Origin: CAG-791 sp000431495
GTDB lineage: Bacteria > Bacillota > Clostridia > Lachnospirales > Lachnospiraceae
DNA length: 64,000 nucleotides
Assembly: GCA_052117605.1 (NCBI GenBank)
Contig: JBQKIT010000010.1
Direction: 5' to 3' (one strand)
Shown here: positions 7,396 through 16,843 of the stretch, piece by piece
Layout of the letters: the number at the start of each line of letters is the position of its first letter
Numbering within the stretch: position 1 is the stretch's first letter
Program-made: the position numbers and the translations under genes
The notes under the pieces: model-generated
What the model was told of the DNA's origin: nothing
The model's database searches: none
Seen by the model: the letters and a program-made list of their open reading frames with translations, nothing else

Positions 7396-8790
7396 ATGGA
7401 TGATCTGTCGGCTGTCAGTCTGATTCTGATTCTGGCTGTTTTGCTGATTCTTGATGTAATTGTATATGGTTTTGGCGCTGCTGTCCGCATGCTCCGTCCG
7501 CAGGCGGAGGAGGATGAGAACGAGGAAGGCTCTGAACAGGGTGCGTCCAGAGAACGTGAGCAGAAGCTTCGTGCGAGGAGGCAGAAAATTCTCTCTTCCG
7601 TGATGAGGAATCAGGCGGATTATGCGGATACCATTCAGCTGGTGACGGCCTGTGTCAACATGGTTGTCGGTGCGGTCTACGGAATTGCGGTTTCCAGATT
7701 TTTGCTGGTCCGTATGGAGCAGTTCTTTCCTTCCGGGCTTCAGGAAGGCTGGGCTTACGCGCTTTCTCTGATTCTTTCCTGGCTGATCGTGCTCTATGTT
7801 CTTCTTGTCTTTGGCGTCCAGATCCCCAAGCGCCTTGGAGGTGCGCATCCGGAGAGGTGGGTCCTTCGATGCGGCGGTGTATTTCATGTGCTGATGATCG
7901 CTGTTCTTCCTTTGACAAGAATCGTCAGCGGAACGGCAAGGGGAATTTTGTTTCTGTTCGGCATTCGGAAAACGCCGGTTCAGGGAGATGTGACGGAGGA
8001 AGAGATCCGCTCGATGCTGAATGAAGGCCATGAGCAGGGCGTGATCGATCAGTCTGAGGCGGAGATGATTACGAATATCTTCGAATTCTCGGACAAGGAA
8101 GCCGCCGATATTATGACGCACCGGAATGACATGATCATTCTTGAGGATTCCATGAAGCTTTCGGATGCGCTGGCGTTTATGCTGAGGCAGCATAATTCCC
8201 GGTTTCCGGTCTATCATGAGAACATCGATGACATTCTGGGCATCGTGCATTTTCGGGATGCGGTACGTTTCCGGGAAGAACACCAGGAGGAAGAGGACAA
8301 GCCGCTTGCTTCCTGCGAGGGTCTGATCCGGGAAGCGGATTTTGTTCCGGAAACCAAGGACATTGATGACCTGTTCCGCCAGATGCAGAGCAGGAAGATC
8401 CAGATGGTTATTGTCATCGACGAGTATGGCCAGACGGCGGGCCTTATTGCCATGGAGGACATACTCGAAGAGATTGTCGGCAACATCATGGATGAGTATG
8501 ACGTGGATGAGAATCATATCACGCCGACCGGGAACAAGAATGAATTTATCATCGATGGAAGAACGCCTCTGGAGGATCTGACGAAACGCTTCGGCATTGA
8601 ATTCGAGGATGACCATTATGAAACCGTGAATGGTTTTCTGATGGAAGAAATGGATAAGGTTCCAGATGTCAATGAGCATTTCACAACGGATTACGGAGGG
8701 TTCCGTTTTCACGTTCTGTCGGTTGCGGACCGGCAGGTGCAGAGGGTTGCTTTGACCAGACTGCCTCCGTCTGCAAAGGGTCAGAATTAG
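7396..8790 (+). CDS. CNNM/CorC-HlyC family membrane transporter with CBS pair
   Basis: A 464-residue protein with the order DUF21-type membrane domain, two CBS domains and a CorC_HlyC domain, as in bacterial Mg2+ exporters of the CNNM family (often annotated hemolysin C). Hydrophobic segments lie at about 5-30, 85-105, 115-140 and 155-175. The first is followed by an unusual acidic and basic linker (34-65). CBS1 starts near IMTHRNDMI and CBS2 near IQMVIVIDEYGQTAGLI; the last about 80 residues form the CorC_HlyC module. The haemolysin name is historical; cation transport or its regulation is the established role of close families. It is followed closely by yebC. Confidence 0.88.
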   Translation: MDDLSAVSLILILAVLLILDVIVYGFGAAVRMLRPQAEEDENEEGSEQGASREREQKLRARRQKILSSVMRNQADYADTIQLVTACVNMVVGAVYGIAVSRFLLVRMEQFFPSGLQEGWAYALSLILSWLIVLYVLLVFGVQIPKRLGGAHPERWVLRCGGVFHVLMIAVLPLTRIVSGTARGILFLFGIRKTPVQGDVTEEEIRSMLNEGHEQGVIDQSEAEMITNIFEFSDKEAADIMTHRNDMIILEDSMKLSDALAFMLRQHNSRFPVYHENIDDILGIVHFRDAVRFREEHQEEEDKPLASCEGLIREADFVPETKDIDDLFRQMQSRKIQMVIVIDEYGQTAGLIAMEDILEEIVGNIMDEYDVDENHITPTGNKNEFIIDGRTPLEDLTKRFGIEFEDDHYETVNGFLMEEMDKVPDVNEHFTTDYGGFRFHVLSVADRQVQRVALTRLPPSAKGQN

Positions 8791-8833
8791 TTTTCAGAAG
8801 GAATACATTTTACATATTTGAAGGAGAGAAATC

Positions 8834-9577
8834 ATGTCAGGACATTCCAAATTCGCAAACATCAAGCATAAGAAGGAAGCAAACGATGCGGCTAAGGGTA
8901 AGGTATTTACCATCATCGGCCGTGAGATCGCCGTTGCCGTAAAGGAAGGCGGCCCGGATCCGGCCAACAACTTCAAGCTTGCACAGGTCGTTGCAAAGGC
9001 AAAGGCAGCCAACATGCCGAATGACACCATTGAGCGCGGAATCAAGAAGGCTGCCGGCGATGTCGACAACGTCAATTATCAGCAGAACACCTATGAGGGC
9101 TATGGCCCCGGCGGAGTTGCGATTATCGTAGAGACTCTGACCGACAACGTAAATCGTACCGCTTCGGATGTACGTGCTGCTTTCTCCAAGGGAAATGGTT
9201 CCATGGGAACCAAGGGCAGTGTCTCCTTTATGTTTGATCAGAAGGGACAGATTGTAGTAGACCGTGAGGAGTATGACGGATCTGCGGACGATCTGATGAT
9301 GATTGTTCTGGATGCAGGTGCAGAGGACATTCAGGAGGATGAGGATTCTCTGGTGATCCTGACCGCTCCGGAGGATTTTGATGCGGTTTCGAAGGCAGTT
9401 ACGGAAGCAGGGATTCCTACGGTTTCGGCTGAAATCTCGATGATTCCGCAGAATTATGTGACGGTGACCGATGCCGATGCGATCAAGGGGCTGAATATCA
9501 TTCTGAACAAGCTTGACGAGAGCGATGATGTTCAGAATGTATATCACAACTGGGAGAACCAGGACAGCGATGACTGA
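8834..9577 (+). CDS. yebC: YebC/PmpR family protein
   Basis: A 247-residue member of the YebC/TACO1 family, recognised by its start SGHSKFANIKHKKEANDAAK and the central YEGYGPGGVAI. The family was long called a transcription factor; more recent work links its members to translation of difficult proline-containing sequences on the ribosome. Length is typical. ATG 8834 follows GAAGGAGAG. A small acidic ORF overlaps its last codons. Confidence 0.95.
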   Translation: MSGHSKFANIKHKKEANDAAKGKVFTIIGREIAVAVKEGGPDPANNFKLAQVVAKAKAANMPNDTIERGIKKAAGDVDNVNYQQNTYEGYGPGGVAIIVETLTDNVNRTASDVRAAFSKGNGSMGTKGSVSFMFDQKGQIVVDREEYDGSADDLMMIVLDAGAEDIQEDEDSLVILTAPEDFDAVSKAVTEAGIPTVSAEISMIPQNYVTVTDADAIKGLNIILNKLDESDDVQNVYHNWENQDSDD

Positions 9578-9779
9578 AAATCATAAAATTGACAATCCGC
9601 TTCCGGACCCTGTGCAGGGCCGGAGGCAGGAGCTGGAATTCCCGATTCAGAACGTGGAAGAGGGAGATTGGGATAAGCTTGCAGATACCATGGATTTTCC
9701 GGACCCGGAAGATCTGAAAAATGCAAGAGAAGATGATTTTGATGTGCGGATCTCAGAGGAAGACGATTTTGACCTCTGA
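9570..9779 (+). CDS. Small acidic protein of unknown function
   Basis: A 69-residue ORF beginning at ATG 9570, overlapping the yebC stop by 8 bases and ending 52 bases before ftsK. The product is very acidic (many Asp and Glu, tail EEDDFDL) with no membrane segment or recognisable motif. The overlap and the lack of other explanation for the gap favour a real gene, but codon evidence is limited by length. I do not recognise a family. Confidence 0.45.
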   Translation: MTENHKIDNPLPDPVQGRRQELEFPIQNVEEGDWDKLADTMDFPDPEDLKNAREDDFDVRISEEDDFDL

Positions 9780-9831
9780 GATCCTTGGCGCATCTGCAGG
9801 ATTGATTTTAGAAGAAGCATAGAATTCATTC

Positions 9832-12800
9832 ATGGCAGCAAATACCGGAAAGAGAACAACTTCATCCAGAACAGCATCCCGAGGCGGGAGCCGTTCTTCA
9901 TCAGCGGGACGTGCAGGAACCGCCAGAGGTACCGGAAATCCGACAAGGAGAGGAAGCTCATCTTCTGCGAGGAGCACGGCATCTTCCCGAAGCTCTTCCG
10001 CACATTCCTCATCTGCTTCGAAGAAAAGAAACGGCTCCGGGACGGGAAGAAATTCCGGACGCAGAAATCAGCCTTCTGTCGTGCAGCGCGATGTTACCTT
10101 AATCGCGCTTTTTGCGCTGATGATTTTTCTTTTCCTGTGCAATTTCATGAATCTTGGAATCGTAGGGAGCTTTTTCTCCGGACTGATGTTCGGCCTGACC
10201 GGAGTGATGGCCTATGTTCTTCCGGTTTTGGGGTTTGGCCTGTATCTTTATTATGTGCTGATGAGTCAGCGGGACTCCAAGATTGCGGCAAAAATTCTGG
10301 CAATTCTGGGCCTTTTCCTGATCATCGGTGTTCTTTCCGAACTGATCGGAACCGATCTTTCTGCTGTGACCGGATATGATCCGGCAGGAATCTATTCGAG
10401 ATGTCTGGAGGGACGATCGGGAGGCGGAATCATCGGCGGAACCATTGCCTTTGTTCTGTACCGGCTTCTGAAGACCTTTGGAACCATTCTGGTCCTTCTG
10501 GTGGGAGCAGTGGGATGTGTCTATGTTCTTGCGCAGAGATCCATTCTGGAGCTTGCCAGGGACAAGGCAATGGATGCGCGCCTTCACCGTCTGGAGCGAA
10601 TGGAAGAGGAAGAGCGGTACCGCGAGGAGCATCCGGAAGAGTTCGAAGAGGACGACTATCTGGAAGAGGATTCCTATGAGGAAGCTCCGCGTTCTCACTA
10701 TGATGAGAGCCGCGCGAGGTATCAGGACCTTCAGCGGGAGCGCAGAGAGCGAAAGCGTCTTCAGGATGAGGAACGAAGACGGAAAGCGCCGCAGAACATG
10801 TGGAACACCGATCTGTCGGAAGATGAAGCGTTTTCCGGAATGGACGGGCATGTGGCCGGGGACACTGCGACCCGGAAAGAAATGAACGATGTCGGCATGC
10901 AGGACGTGGTGCCGGATATTCCGGAGCAAAAATCCGGACAGGCCATCCATCAGGAAGCACCTGCAGCTGGCATTCCTTCCGCTTCTTCGGAAGAAGAGAC
11001 GATTTCTTCGCCTTCCGAAGAGGAAATCCGGGATCCTGCACTTCTGGAAGAAGAAAAACGAAAGGAAGAGATTCGGGCAAGGCGTGATTCGGAGGAGCTT
11101 CACGAGATCCGGCCGGAGGATTACTGGGATGAGGAAATTTTGTCCCGGGAAGAGTCGTTTTCGGAAGAAGGAGAGCTCCCTGTTCATGAGCTTCCGCGCA
11201 GTCCTTATGCGCAGAATACAGCTGCGGGAGGAGAGGTCCTTCGCGCAACTATCTACCGGGACGGTGAGGATCCGGATGAGGAGGCTTCCCATGGGTCTGC
11301 TGCAGAGGCGGATGTTCCGATTTCCGGGGAAGCGGATGCAGAAGGCCTGGATTCTGGGATTTCAGAATCCGATGCTTTCGATTCGAATCATTCGGAGAAC
11401 GCTGATTTCTTCCGATACGAAGAGGTTCCGGAGATCCGCGTGGTTCGGAATGAGCCGGAGGAGGAAACGCCGGAAGCAGCGGGAGCACCGGAAACGGATA
11501 ACGAAGATAACGAGCCTGTATCCGATCCTGAGCCGGCGCAGGCACCGGCTCAGCCGCCCATGCAGGATGTGCCGGTTCATACCGAGCGCGAGAACACAAC
11601 CTCTGAACTGAACGCAGCGCAGGAGGATGAGCCGGAAGAACGGACGGAAGAACAGACAAAAGAACAGACAAAAGAACAGACGGAAGAGCCCGCAAAGAAA
11701 AGAGAATATCAGTTTCCGCCGGTTTCGCTGCTTCGTCCAGGAGCCGGCTCCAGGGCTGATTCCGATGATGAGCTTCGCAGTACAGCACAGACGCTCCAGA
11801 CAACGCTTCGCAATTTCGGCGTGAACGTCACCATCACAGACATTTCCCAGGGCCCTTCGGTCACCCGGTATGAGATGCTTCCGGAGATGGGCGTCAAGGT
11901 CAGTAAGATCGTTTCTCTTGCCGATGACATCAAGCTGGCACTTGCTGCAACGGATATTCGTATTGAAGCTCCGATTCCGGGGAAATCGGCAATCGGTATT
12001 GAGGTTCCGAATAAGGAAGCACAGCCGGTTGCGCTAAGGGATATCGTGGACACGGAGGAGTTCCGCAGTCAGAAGTCAAGGCTTGCATTTGCCGTCGGTA
12101 AGGACATTGCCGGAAAGCCGGTCTACGGAGACATCGCAAAGATGCCGCATGTTCTGATTGCCGGCGCCACCGGCTCCGGTAAGTCGGTCTGCATCAATAC
12201 CATCATCATGAGCATTCTGTTTCATGCCAAGCCGGACGAGGTCAAACTCATCATGATTGACCCGAAGGTGGTGGAGCTTTCTGTCTATAACAGCATTCCG
12301 CATCTTCTGATTCCGGTGGTGACCAATCCGCAGAAGGCGGCAGCGGCTCTCAACTGGGGCGTTGCGGAGATGGAAGCAAGGTATCGTGCCTTTGCGGATG
12401 CAAGGGTTCGTGACATCAAGGGATACAACGCTCTTGTTCTGCAGCATCAGAAGGCCGGGGACTCGGAAAAGGAAGCTGTGATGCACTTTATGCCGCAGAT
12501 CGTGATTGTTGTGGACGAGCTTGCCGATCTTATGATGGTTGCGAAGAACGACGTGGAAACTGCGATCTGCCGGCTTGCGCAGCTTGCAAGAGCGGCGGGA
12601 ATTCATCTGATTATTGCAACGCAGCGGCCGTCGGTAGATGTCATCACCGGTCTGATTAAGGCGAATATGCCAAGCCGTATTGCCTTCCGTGTGTCATCCG
12701 GCGTGGATTCCAGAACCATTCTGGATATGAACGGAGCGGAGAAGCTTCTCGGAAAGGGTGACATGCTCTTTTTCCCGCAGGGACTGCCGAAGCCCAATCG

Positions 12801-13212
12801 TGTTCAGGGCTGCTTTGTATCCGATGACGAGGTAACCGATGTTGTCAATTTCCTTGCGGTCAACGATCCGGTGTCTGAGGAAGAAACAAAGCGTCATCAG
12901 AGAGAAATTGATGCGATCGAATCCGGAAGCGGCGTGGGCGCTGCCGAAGTCACAGGTACAGACGAAGCAGCTTCGCATGAGTCGGATGTGGACGAGCTGT
13001 TTTCTTCCGCAGGTCAGTTTATTATTGAGAAAAACAACGCATCCATAGGCCTTTTGCAGAGGCGGTACCGGATCGGCTTCAACCGGGCTGCACGGATCAT
13101 GGATCAGCTCTGCGAGGCAGGTGTTGTCGGAGATTCCGAGGGGACTAAGTCCCGGGCAATTCTGATGACGCCGGCGCAGTTTGAAGAATACTGCAGCGAT
13201 AACGGCATGTGA
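9832..13212 (+). CDS. ftsK: DNA translocase FtsK/SpoIIIE family
   Basis: An 1126-residue protein. The N-terminus (1-85) is basic and Ser/Arg/Gly-rich, followed by four membrane segments (about 88-240). A long acidic linker of about 400 residues runs to about 640 and includes a degenerate EQTKEQTKEQTEE repeat encoded by 12-base units. The motor follows, with Walker A GATGSGKSV near 779-787 and a Walker B region VIVVDELADLMMV, and ends in a winged-helix gamma domain (about 1045-1115, GLLQRRYRIGFNRAARI) that reads polar chromosome sequences. It moves chromosome ends through the division or sporulation septum. The linker is longer than in SpoIIIE (about 790 residues in total). Confidence 0.95.
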   Translation: MAANTGKRTTSSRTASRGGSRSSSAGRAGTARGTGNPTRRGSSSSARSTASSRSSSAHSSSASKKRNGSGTGRNSGRRNQPSVVQRDVTLIALFALMIFLFLCNFMNLGIVGSFFSGLMFGLTGVMAYVLPVLGFGLYLYYVLMSQRDSKIAAKILAILGLFLIIGVLSELIGTDLSAVTGYDPAGIYSRCLEGRSGGGIIGGTIAFVLYRLLKTFGTILVLLVGAVGCVYVLAQRSILELARDKAMDARLHRLERMEEEERYREEHPEEFEEDDYLEEDSYEEAPRSHYDESRARYQDLQRERRERKRLQDEERRRKAPQNMWNTDLSEDEAFSGMDGHVAGDTATRKEMNDVGMQDVVPDIPEQKSGQAIHQEAPAAGIPSASSEEETISSPSEEEIRDPALLEEEKRKEEIRARRDSEELHEIRPEDYWDEEILSREESFSEEGELPVHELPRSPYAQNTAAGGEVLRATIYRDGEDPDEEASHGSAAEADVPISGEADAEGLDSGISESDAFDSNHSENADFFRYEEVPEIRVVRNEPEEETPEAAGAPETDNEDNEPVSDPEPAQAPAQPPMQDVPVHTERENTTSELNAAQEDEPEERTEEQTKEQTKEQTEEPAKKREYQFPPVSLLRPGAGSRADSDDELRSTAQTLQTTLRNFGVNVTITDISQGPSVTRYEMLPEMGVKVSKIVSLADDIKLALAATDIRIEAPIPGKSAIGIEVPNKEAQPVALRDIVDTEEFRSQKSRLAFAVGKDIAGKPVYGDIAKMPHVLIAGATGSGKSVCINTIIMSILFHAKPDEVKLIMIDPKVVELSVYNSIPHLLIPVVTNPQKAAAALNWGVAEMEARYRAFADARVRDIKGYNALVLQHQKAGDSEKEAVMHFMPQIVIVVDELADLMMVAKNDVETAICRLAQLARAAGIHLIIATQRPSVDVITGLIKANMPSRIAFRVSSGVDSRTILDMNGAEKLLGKGDMLFFPQGLPKPNRVQGCFVSDDEVTDVVNFLAVNDPVSEEETKRHQREIDAIESGSGVGAAEVTGTDEAASHESDVDELFSSAGQFIIEKNNASIGLLQRRYRIGFNRAARIMDQLCEAGVVGDSEGTKSRAILMTPAQFEEYCSDNGM

Positions 13213-13245
13213 TGTGAGAGCTTCAGAAAATAACAGGAGAATGAG

Positions 13246-14100
13246 ATGTCAGCAAAGATCATAGACGGGAAGGAAATTGCGGCAAACGTACGGGCGGAGC
13301 TGAAGGAGAAGGTTGCAGCTCTTGGAAACCGGGGAATTTCCGTAACCCTTGCGGTGGTTCTGGTCGGTGAGAATCCTGCGAGTAAGGTTTATGTGCGCAA
13401 TAAGATTCGTGCCTGCGAGGAATGCGGCATCATCAACAAAGAAATCCTGCTGCCGGAAACGGCATCCGAAGAGGAGCTCCTTGCAAAGGTGGATGAACTG
13501 AATGCGGATCCTTCCGTCAACGGCATTCTGGTTCAGCTTCCGCTTCCTTCGCATATGGATGAGGACAGGGTGATCCGGAGAATTGATCCGAAGAAGGATG
13601 TGGACGGCTTTCATCCGGAAAGCGTCGGAGCGCTCTCCATCGGGCTTCCGGGCTTTGTTTCCTGCACACCGGCCGGTATCATTCAGCTTCTCCATCGCGA
13701 GGGAATCGACTGTGACGGAAAAGAATGTGTTATCGTCGGACGCAGCAATATCGTCGGGAAGCCGATGGGCATGCTGATGCTTCGGGAGAATGCAACGGTA
13801 ACACTTGCACACTCTCATACGAAGGATCTGAAGGAGGTCTGTCAAAGAGCAGATATCCTGATTACCGCAATCGGAAAACCCAGGTTTTTCAACCATGAGT
13901 ATGTCAGAAAAGGTGCCGTCGTGATCGACTGCGGCATCAACCGGGACGAGAACGGAAAGCTCTGCGGCGATGTCAACACAGAAGACATTATGGAGACAGC
14001 TGGCGCCGTGACTCCGGTTCCGGGTGGCGTAGGACCAATGACCATTGCGATGCTGATGTATAACTGTGTAGAAGCGATTCGTCTGCAGCGTGAAGCATAA
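13246..14100 (+). CDS. folD: Methylenetetrahydrofolate dehydrogenase / methenyltetrahydrofolate cyclohydrolase
   Basis: A 284-residue FolD of normal length. The substrate side shows SKVYVRNKIRACEECGI, with the catalytic Lys in the YVxxK motif, and the NADP side shows GRSNIVGKPMGMLML. The C-terminal TPVPGGVGPMTIAMLM is also diagnostic. It converts 5,10-methylene-THF to 10-formyl-THF in one-carbon metabolism. ATG 13246 follows AGGAGA. It sits 33 bases after ftsK and 34 before the zinc-ribbon gene. With the 5-formyl-THF cyclo-ligase at 25397 it is one of two folate genes in the window. Confidence 0.96.
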   Translation: MSAKIIDGKEIAANVRAELKEKVAALGNRGISVTLAVVLVGENPASKVYVRNKIRACEECGIINKEILLPETASEEELLAKVDELNADPSVNGILVQLPLPSHMDEDRVIRRIDPKKDVDGFHPESVGALSIGLPGFVSCTPAGIIQLLHREGIDCDGKECVIVGRSNIVGKPMGMLMLRENATVTLAHSHTKDLKEVCQRADILITAIGKPRFFNHEYVRKGAVVIDCGINRDENGKLCGDVNTEDIMETAGAVTPVPGGVGPMTIAMLMYNCVEAIRLQREA

Positions 14101-14134
14101 TCGTATTTACAGTTAAGAGAGGATCCGCGAACGG

Positions 14135-15811
14135 ATGAAATGTCCCAAGTGTGGAAATGAGATTCCGGATGGAGCGCTGTTTTGTGAGAACTGTGCCACC
14201 GAGATAAAAATGGTCCCTGAATATGAGGCGAAGCTGGAGGAGCAGATCATTCTTGGCATGGAAGAGGCTGCCAAGGTCATCGCAGAGGAAAAGGGAGAGC
14301 TCCCTCCGGCGGAAGCTCCGGAAAATTCCGGGGAGGACGCTGCACCGGAGAATTTAACGGATGAGTTGCCGGATGAGAGTCCGGAAAAGTCCGCAAATCA
14401 GCAAAGAGCGCTTCAGGCTGCCAGAAGAGCCAAACGTCTTGCGCGCTACGCAGCAAGACGCAGATATGTGAAATTCATGATTGTCTTCATGATCGGAGCA
14501 CTCTTTGCGACAGCATGTCTTATTTTGTTCTACTCCGGTGATTTGTATCAGAGAACGCATTCCAAATCGTATTATGTCGGAAAAGCTTATCAGCTGTCCT
14601 GCGACGGCAAATATCAGCAGGCTGCGGATGAAATCGACAAGGCGATTGCACTTGGTCCGTCTCACGATGAGGCGACGGGGGAAGCGTTAAGCGATGTGGA
14701 CTTGTACCTGAGAAAATCCGAGTACCTTCAGAAGGCGGGAGAAGAGGGACTTGCGCTTGGCGCTGCCAGCATGGCATTTGAGGATGATGCAGCGACCGAA
14801 GAGGATGTCGTTGCTGCATATGGCCGCATGATTGCAATCTACGCGTCCTATGAGGAATATGATAAAATAGCAGAGCTCCTGTCCAATTGTACAAGGCCGC
14901 AGGTGGTAGACAACTATCTGCAGTACGCATTGTTCGACCCGGAGTTTTCCGAAGACGAGGGCACCTACGAGGATACCCTGACGCTTACCATCAAGGACCA
15001 GGGAGACGGATCGATCTTTTACACGCTGGATGGCTCGGTTCCGGATACCTCTTCCCTGCTTTATAACGGTCCGATCGAGCTGACGGAGGGTACCTATACG
15101 GTATCTGCTGTTTACGTGAATCATTTTAATCTGTCCAGCAATGTGGTGACGAAGACGTATACGATTAACAGCTCGGTTCCCGCACCGCCGGACGTGACTC
15201 CTCAGTCCGGAACCTATGCGAAGCAGATGAAAATCGAAGCCTCTGTGATGGGAGAAGACAGCGGCAGCGAGAGTACGGAAGAAAAGAAGGACAAGAGCGG
15301 AAAGGCAGCTTCCGGAGAGAAGAAGGAGCAGAAAGAAAAGAGGGCTTCGGCTGTAACCGGAAAGATTTATTACACAACCAACGGGAAGGATCCGACAGTG
15401 AAGGACTCCGAATACACGGAACCCATTCCAATGCCGGAGGGAGATTCCAGCTTCCGATTTGCGGTTATTTCGGATGCCGGCATTTCTTCCGAGGTTGTGG
15501 AGAGAAATTATACCTTCAAGCTTTCCTCCTCCATCGGATCAGCTGACGGGATTAATTACATTCTTGTAGCGCTGATCCACCGCGGAGAGATTGTGGATAC
15601 GGCGGGGGCCATACCGAGCGGAACCGCACACTACAGCTTTACGTATACCGGATTGAAGCAGATTGCTGACACGGGGAATTTCCTGATGTATTCGGAGGCG
15701 TTGACCGACGAAGGCGGCAATACGGTTTCCACGGGCCGGATTTACGCAGTCAATGCGACAAACGGCACGGTAAATATATATTCGGCGGGAACCTTGTTCC
15801 CGATTGGATAG
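14135..15811 (+). CDS. Zinc-ribbon membrane protein with TPR-like and chitobiase C-terminal-type beta domains
   Basis: A 558-residue protein. It begins with a zinc ribbon (C3, C6, C17, C20), then an acidic linker (25-90), a basic stretch (97-110) and one membrane segment (about 112-134), so the ribbon should be cytoplasmic and the rest outside. TPR-like helices follow at about 140-260. From about 280 there are two repeats resembling the chitobiase/beta-hexosaminidase C-terminal fold (IFYTLDGSVPDTSSLLYNG and IYYTTNGKDPTVKDSEYT), separated by a Lys/Glu/Ser-rich insertion. A beta-rich end follows. No catalytic domain is seen. Proteins of this plan are common in Clostridia but uncharacterised; a surface sensing or binding role is inferred. 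Confidence 0.75.
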   Translation: MKCPKCGNEIPDGALFCENCATEIKMVPEYEAKLEEQIILGMEEAAKVIAEEKGELPPAEAPENSGEDAAPENLTDELPDESPEKSANQQRALQAARRAKRLARYAARRRYVKFMIVFMIGALFATACLILFYSGDLYQRTHSKSYYVGKAYQLSCDGKYQQAADEIDKAIALGPSHDEATGEALSDVDLYLRKSEYLQKAGEEGLALGAASMAFEDDAATEEDVVAAYGRMIAIYASYEEYDKIAELLSNCTRPQVVDNYLQYALFDPEFSEDEGTYEDTLTLTIKDQGDGSIFYTLDGSVPDTSSLLYNGPIELTEGTYTVSAVYVNHFNLSSNVVTKTYTINSSVPAPPDVTPQSGTYAKQMKIEASVMGEDSGSESTEEKKDKSGKAASGEKKEQKEKRASAVTGKIYYTTNGKDPTVKDSEYTEPIPMPEGDSSFRFAVISDAGISSEVVERNYTFKLSSSIGSADGINYILVALIHRGEIVDTAGAIPSGTAHYSFTYTGLKQIADTGNFLMYSEALTDEGGNTVSTGRIYAVNATNGTVNIYSAGTLFPIG

Positions 15812-15877
15812 ATCGGAAAAAGAAAATGATTAACAGAACAGCAGTTCACAGTAATCACAGGAAAGGGGCATGAGAAT

Positions 15878-16759
15878 ATGTTTGAGATCACAAGAAAAGA
15901 GCTTCTGGGACCCAAGGTCTATCTGATGGACATTGTGGCACCGAGAGTCGCGGAGCGCGCGCTCCCCGGTCAGTTTCTGATCGTACGCGCGGATGCCGAG
16001 GGTGAGAGAATTCCCCTTACGGTTTGCGATGACAACAAGGAAAAGGGAACGATTACCATTGTTTTCCAGACGGTTGGCGCGGAGACGATGCGGATGGCAA
16101 CACTTGAGGTGGGCGACCGGTTTGCAGACGTGGTAGGACCGCTCGGAAATCCCTCCAACCTTGTGGATGTTCCGCTGGAAGAGCTTCGGAAGAAGAAGCT
16201 TCTTTTCATTGCGGGCGGCGTCGGAACCGCTCCTGTTTATCATCAGCTGAAATGGCTCCATGAGCACGGCGTGGATGCAGACTGCATTCAGGGCGCAAGA
16301 TCAAAGGACATTCTGATTCTTGAGAAGGAAATGGATGAGGTGACCGGAAATCTTTATTTTGCGACGGACGACGGCTCCTATGGAATCCATGGAAATGTCT
16401 GCGTAGCTCTTCAGCAGCTTTACGACGAGGGAAAGCGTTACGATCACTGCGTTGTGATCGGACCGATGATCATGATGAAATTTGCCTGCCAGCTTACAAA
16501 GAAGCTGGAAATTCCCACGGTTGTCAGCATGAATACCATCATGGTGGACGGAACCGGAATGTGCGGTGCATGTCGTCTGATGGTCGGCGGGGAAGTAAAG
16601 TTTGCCTGCGTGGACGGACCGGAATTTGACGGCTGGGAGGTTGATTTTGACCAGGCAATGCAGCGCTCACGTCTGTACAAGACGGAGGAGGGACGCCTTC
16701 TTCTGAGAGAGCAGGAGAAAGAAACGCACGAAGGCGGCTGCGGCTACTGCCACGATTAA
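15878..16759 (+). CDS. nfnA: NfnA-type ferredoxin-NADP reductase small subunit
   Basis: A 293-residue protein of the dihydroorotate dehydrogenase electron-transfer/sulfide dehydrogenase family: an FAD-binding beta barrel, an NAD-binding fold (FIAGGVGTAPVYHQL) and a C-terminal [2Fe-2S] site. The ligand pattern D224, C229, C232, C244 has the same spacing as the Asp/Cys3 cluster described for NfnA. Followed at once by nfnB, it should form the electron-bifurcating complex that couples NADH and reduced ferredoxin to NADP+ reduction. Older annotation would call the pair a glutamate synthase or sulfide dehydrogenase subunit. Confidence 0.85.
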   Translation: MFEITRKELLGPKVYLMDIVAPRVAERALPGQFLIVRADAEGERIPLTVCDDNKEKGTITIVFQTVGAETMRMATLEVGDRFADVVGPLGNPSNLVDVPLEELRKKKLLFIAGGVGTAPVYHQLKWLHEHGVDADCIQGARSKDILILEKEMDEVTGNLYFATDDGSYGIHGNVCVALQQLYDEGKRYDHCVVIGPMIMMKFACQLTKKLEIPTVVSMNTIMVDGTGMCGACRLMVGGEVKFACVDGPEFDGWEVDFDQAMQRSRLYKTEEGRLLLREQEKETHEGGCGYCHD

Positions 16760-16808
16760 AATGTCGTCACTTCGGAGATGTCATCAGGTTACGAATTATT
16801 CATTGGAC

Positions 16809-16829
16809 TGCCGCAGACTGACTGCGGCA
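16809..16829 (+). other. Perfect hairpin just upstream of the nfnB ribosome binding site
   Basis: TGCCGCAG (16809-16816) and CTGCGGCA (16822-16829) pair perfectly around ACTGA, immediately before GGAAGGAACG of nfnB. There is no T-tract, so it is more likely an mRNA-stability or processing hairpin that sets nfnA/nfnB expression than a terminator. Confidence 0.5.
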
Positions 16830-16843
16830 AGGAAGGAACGAAT

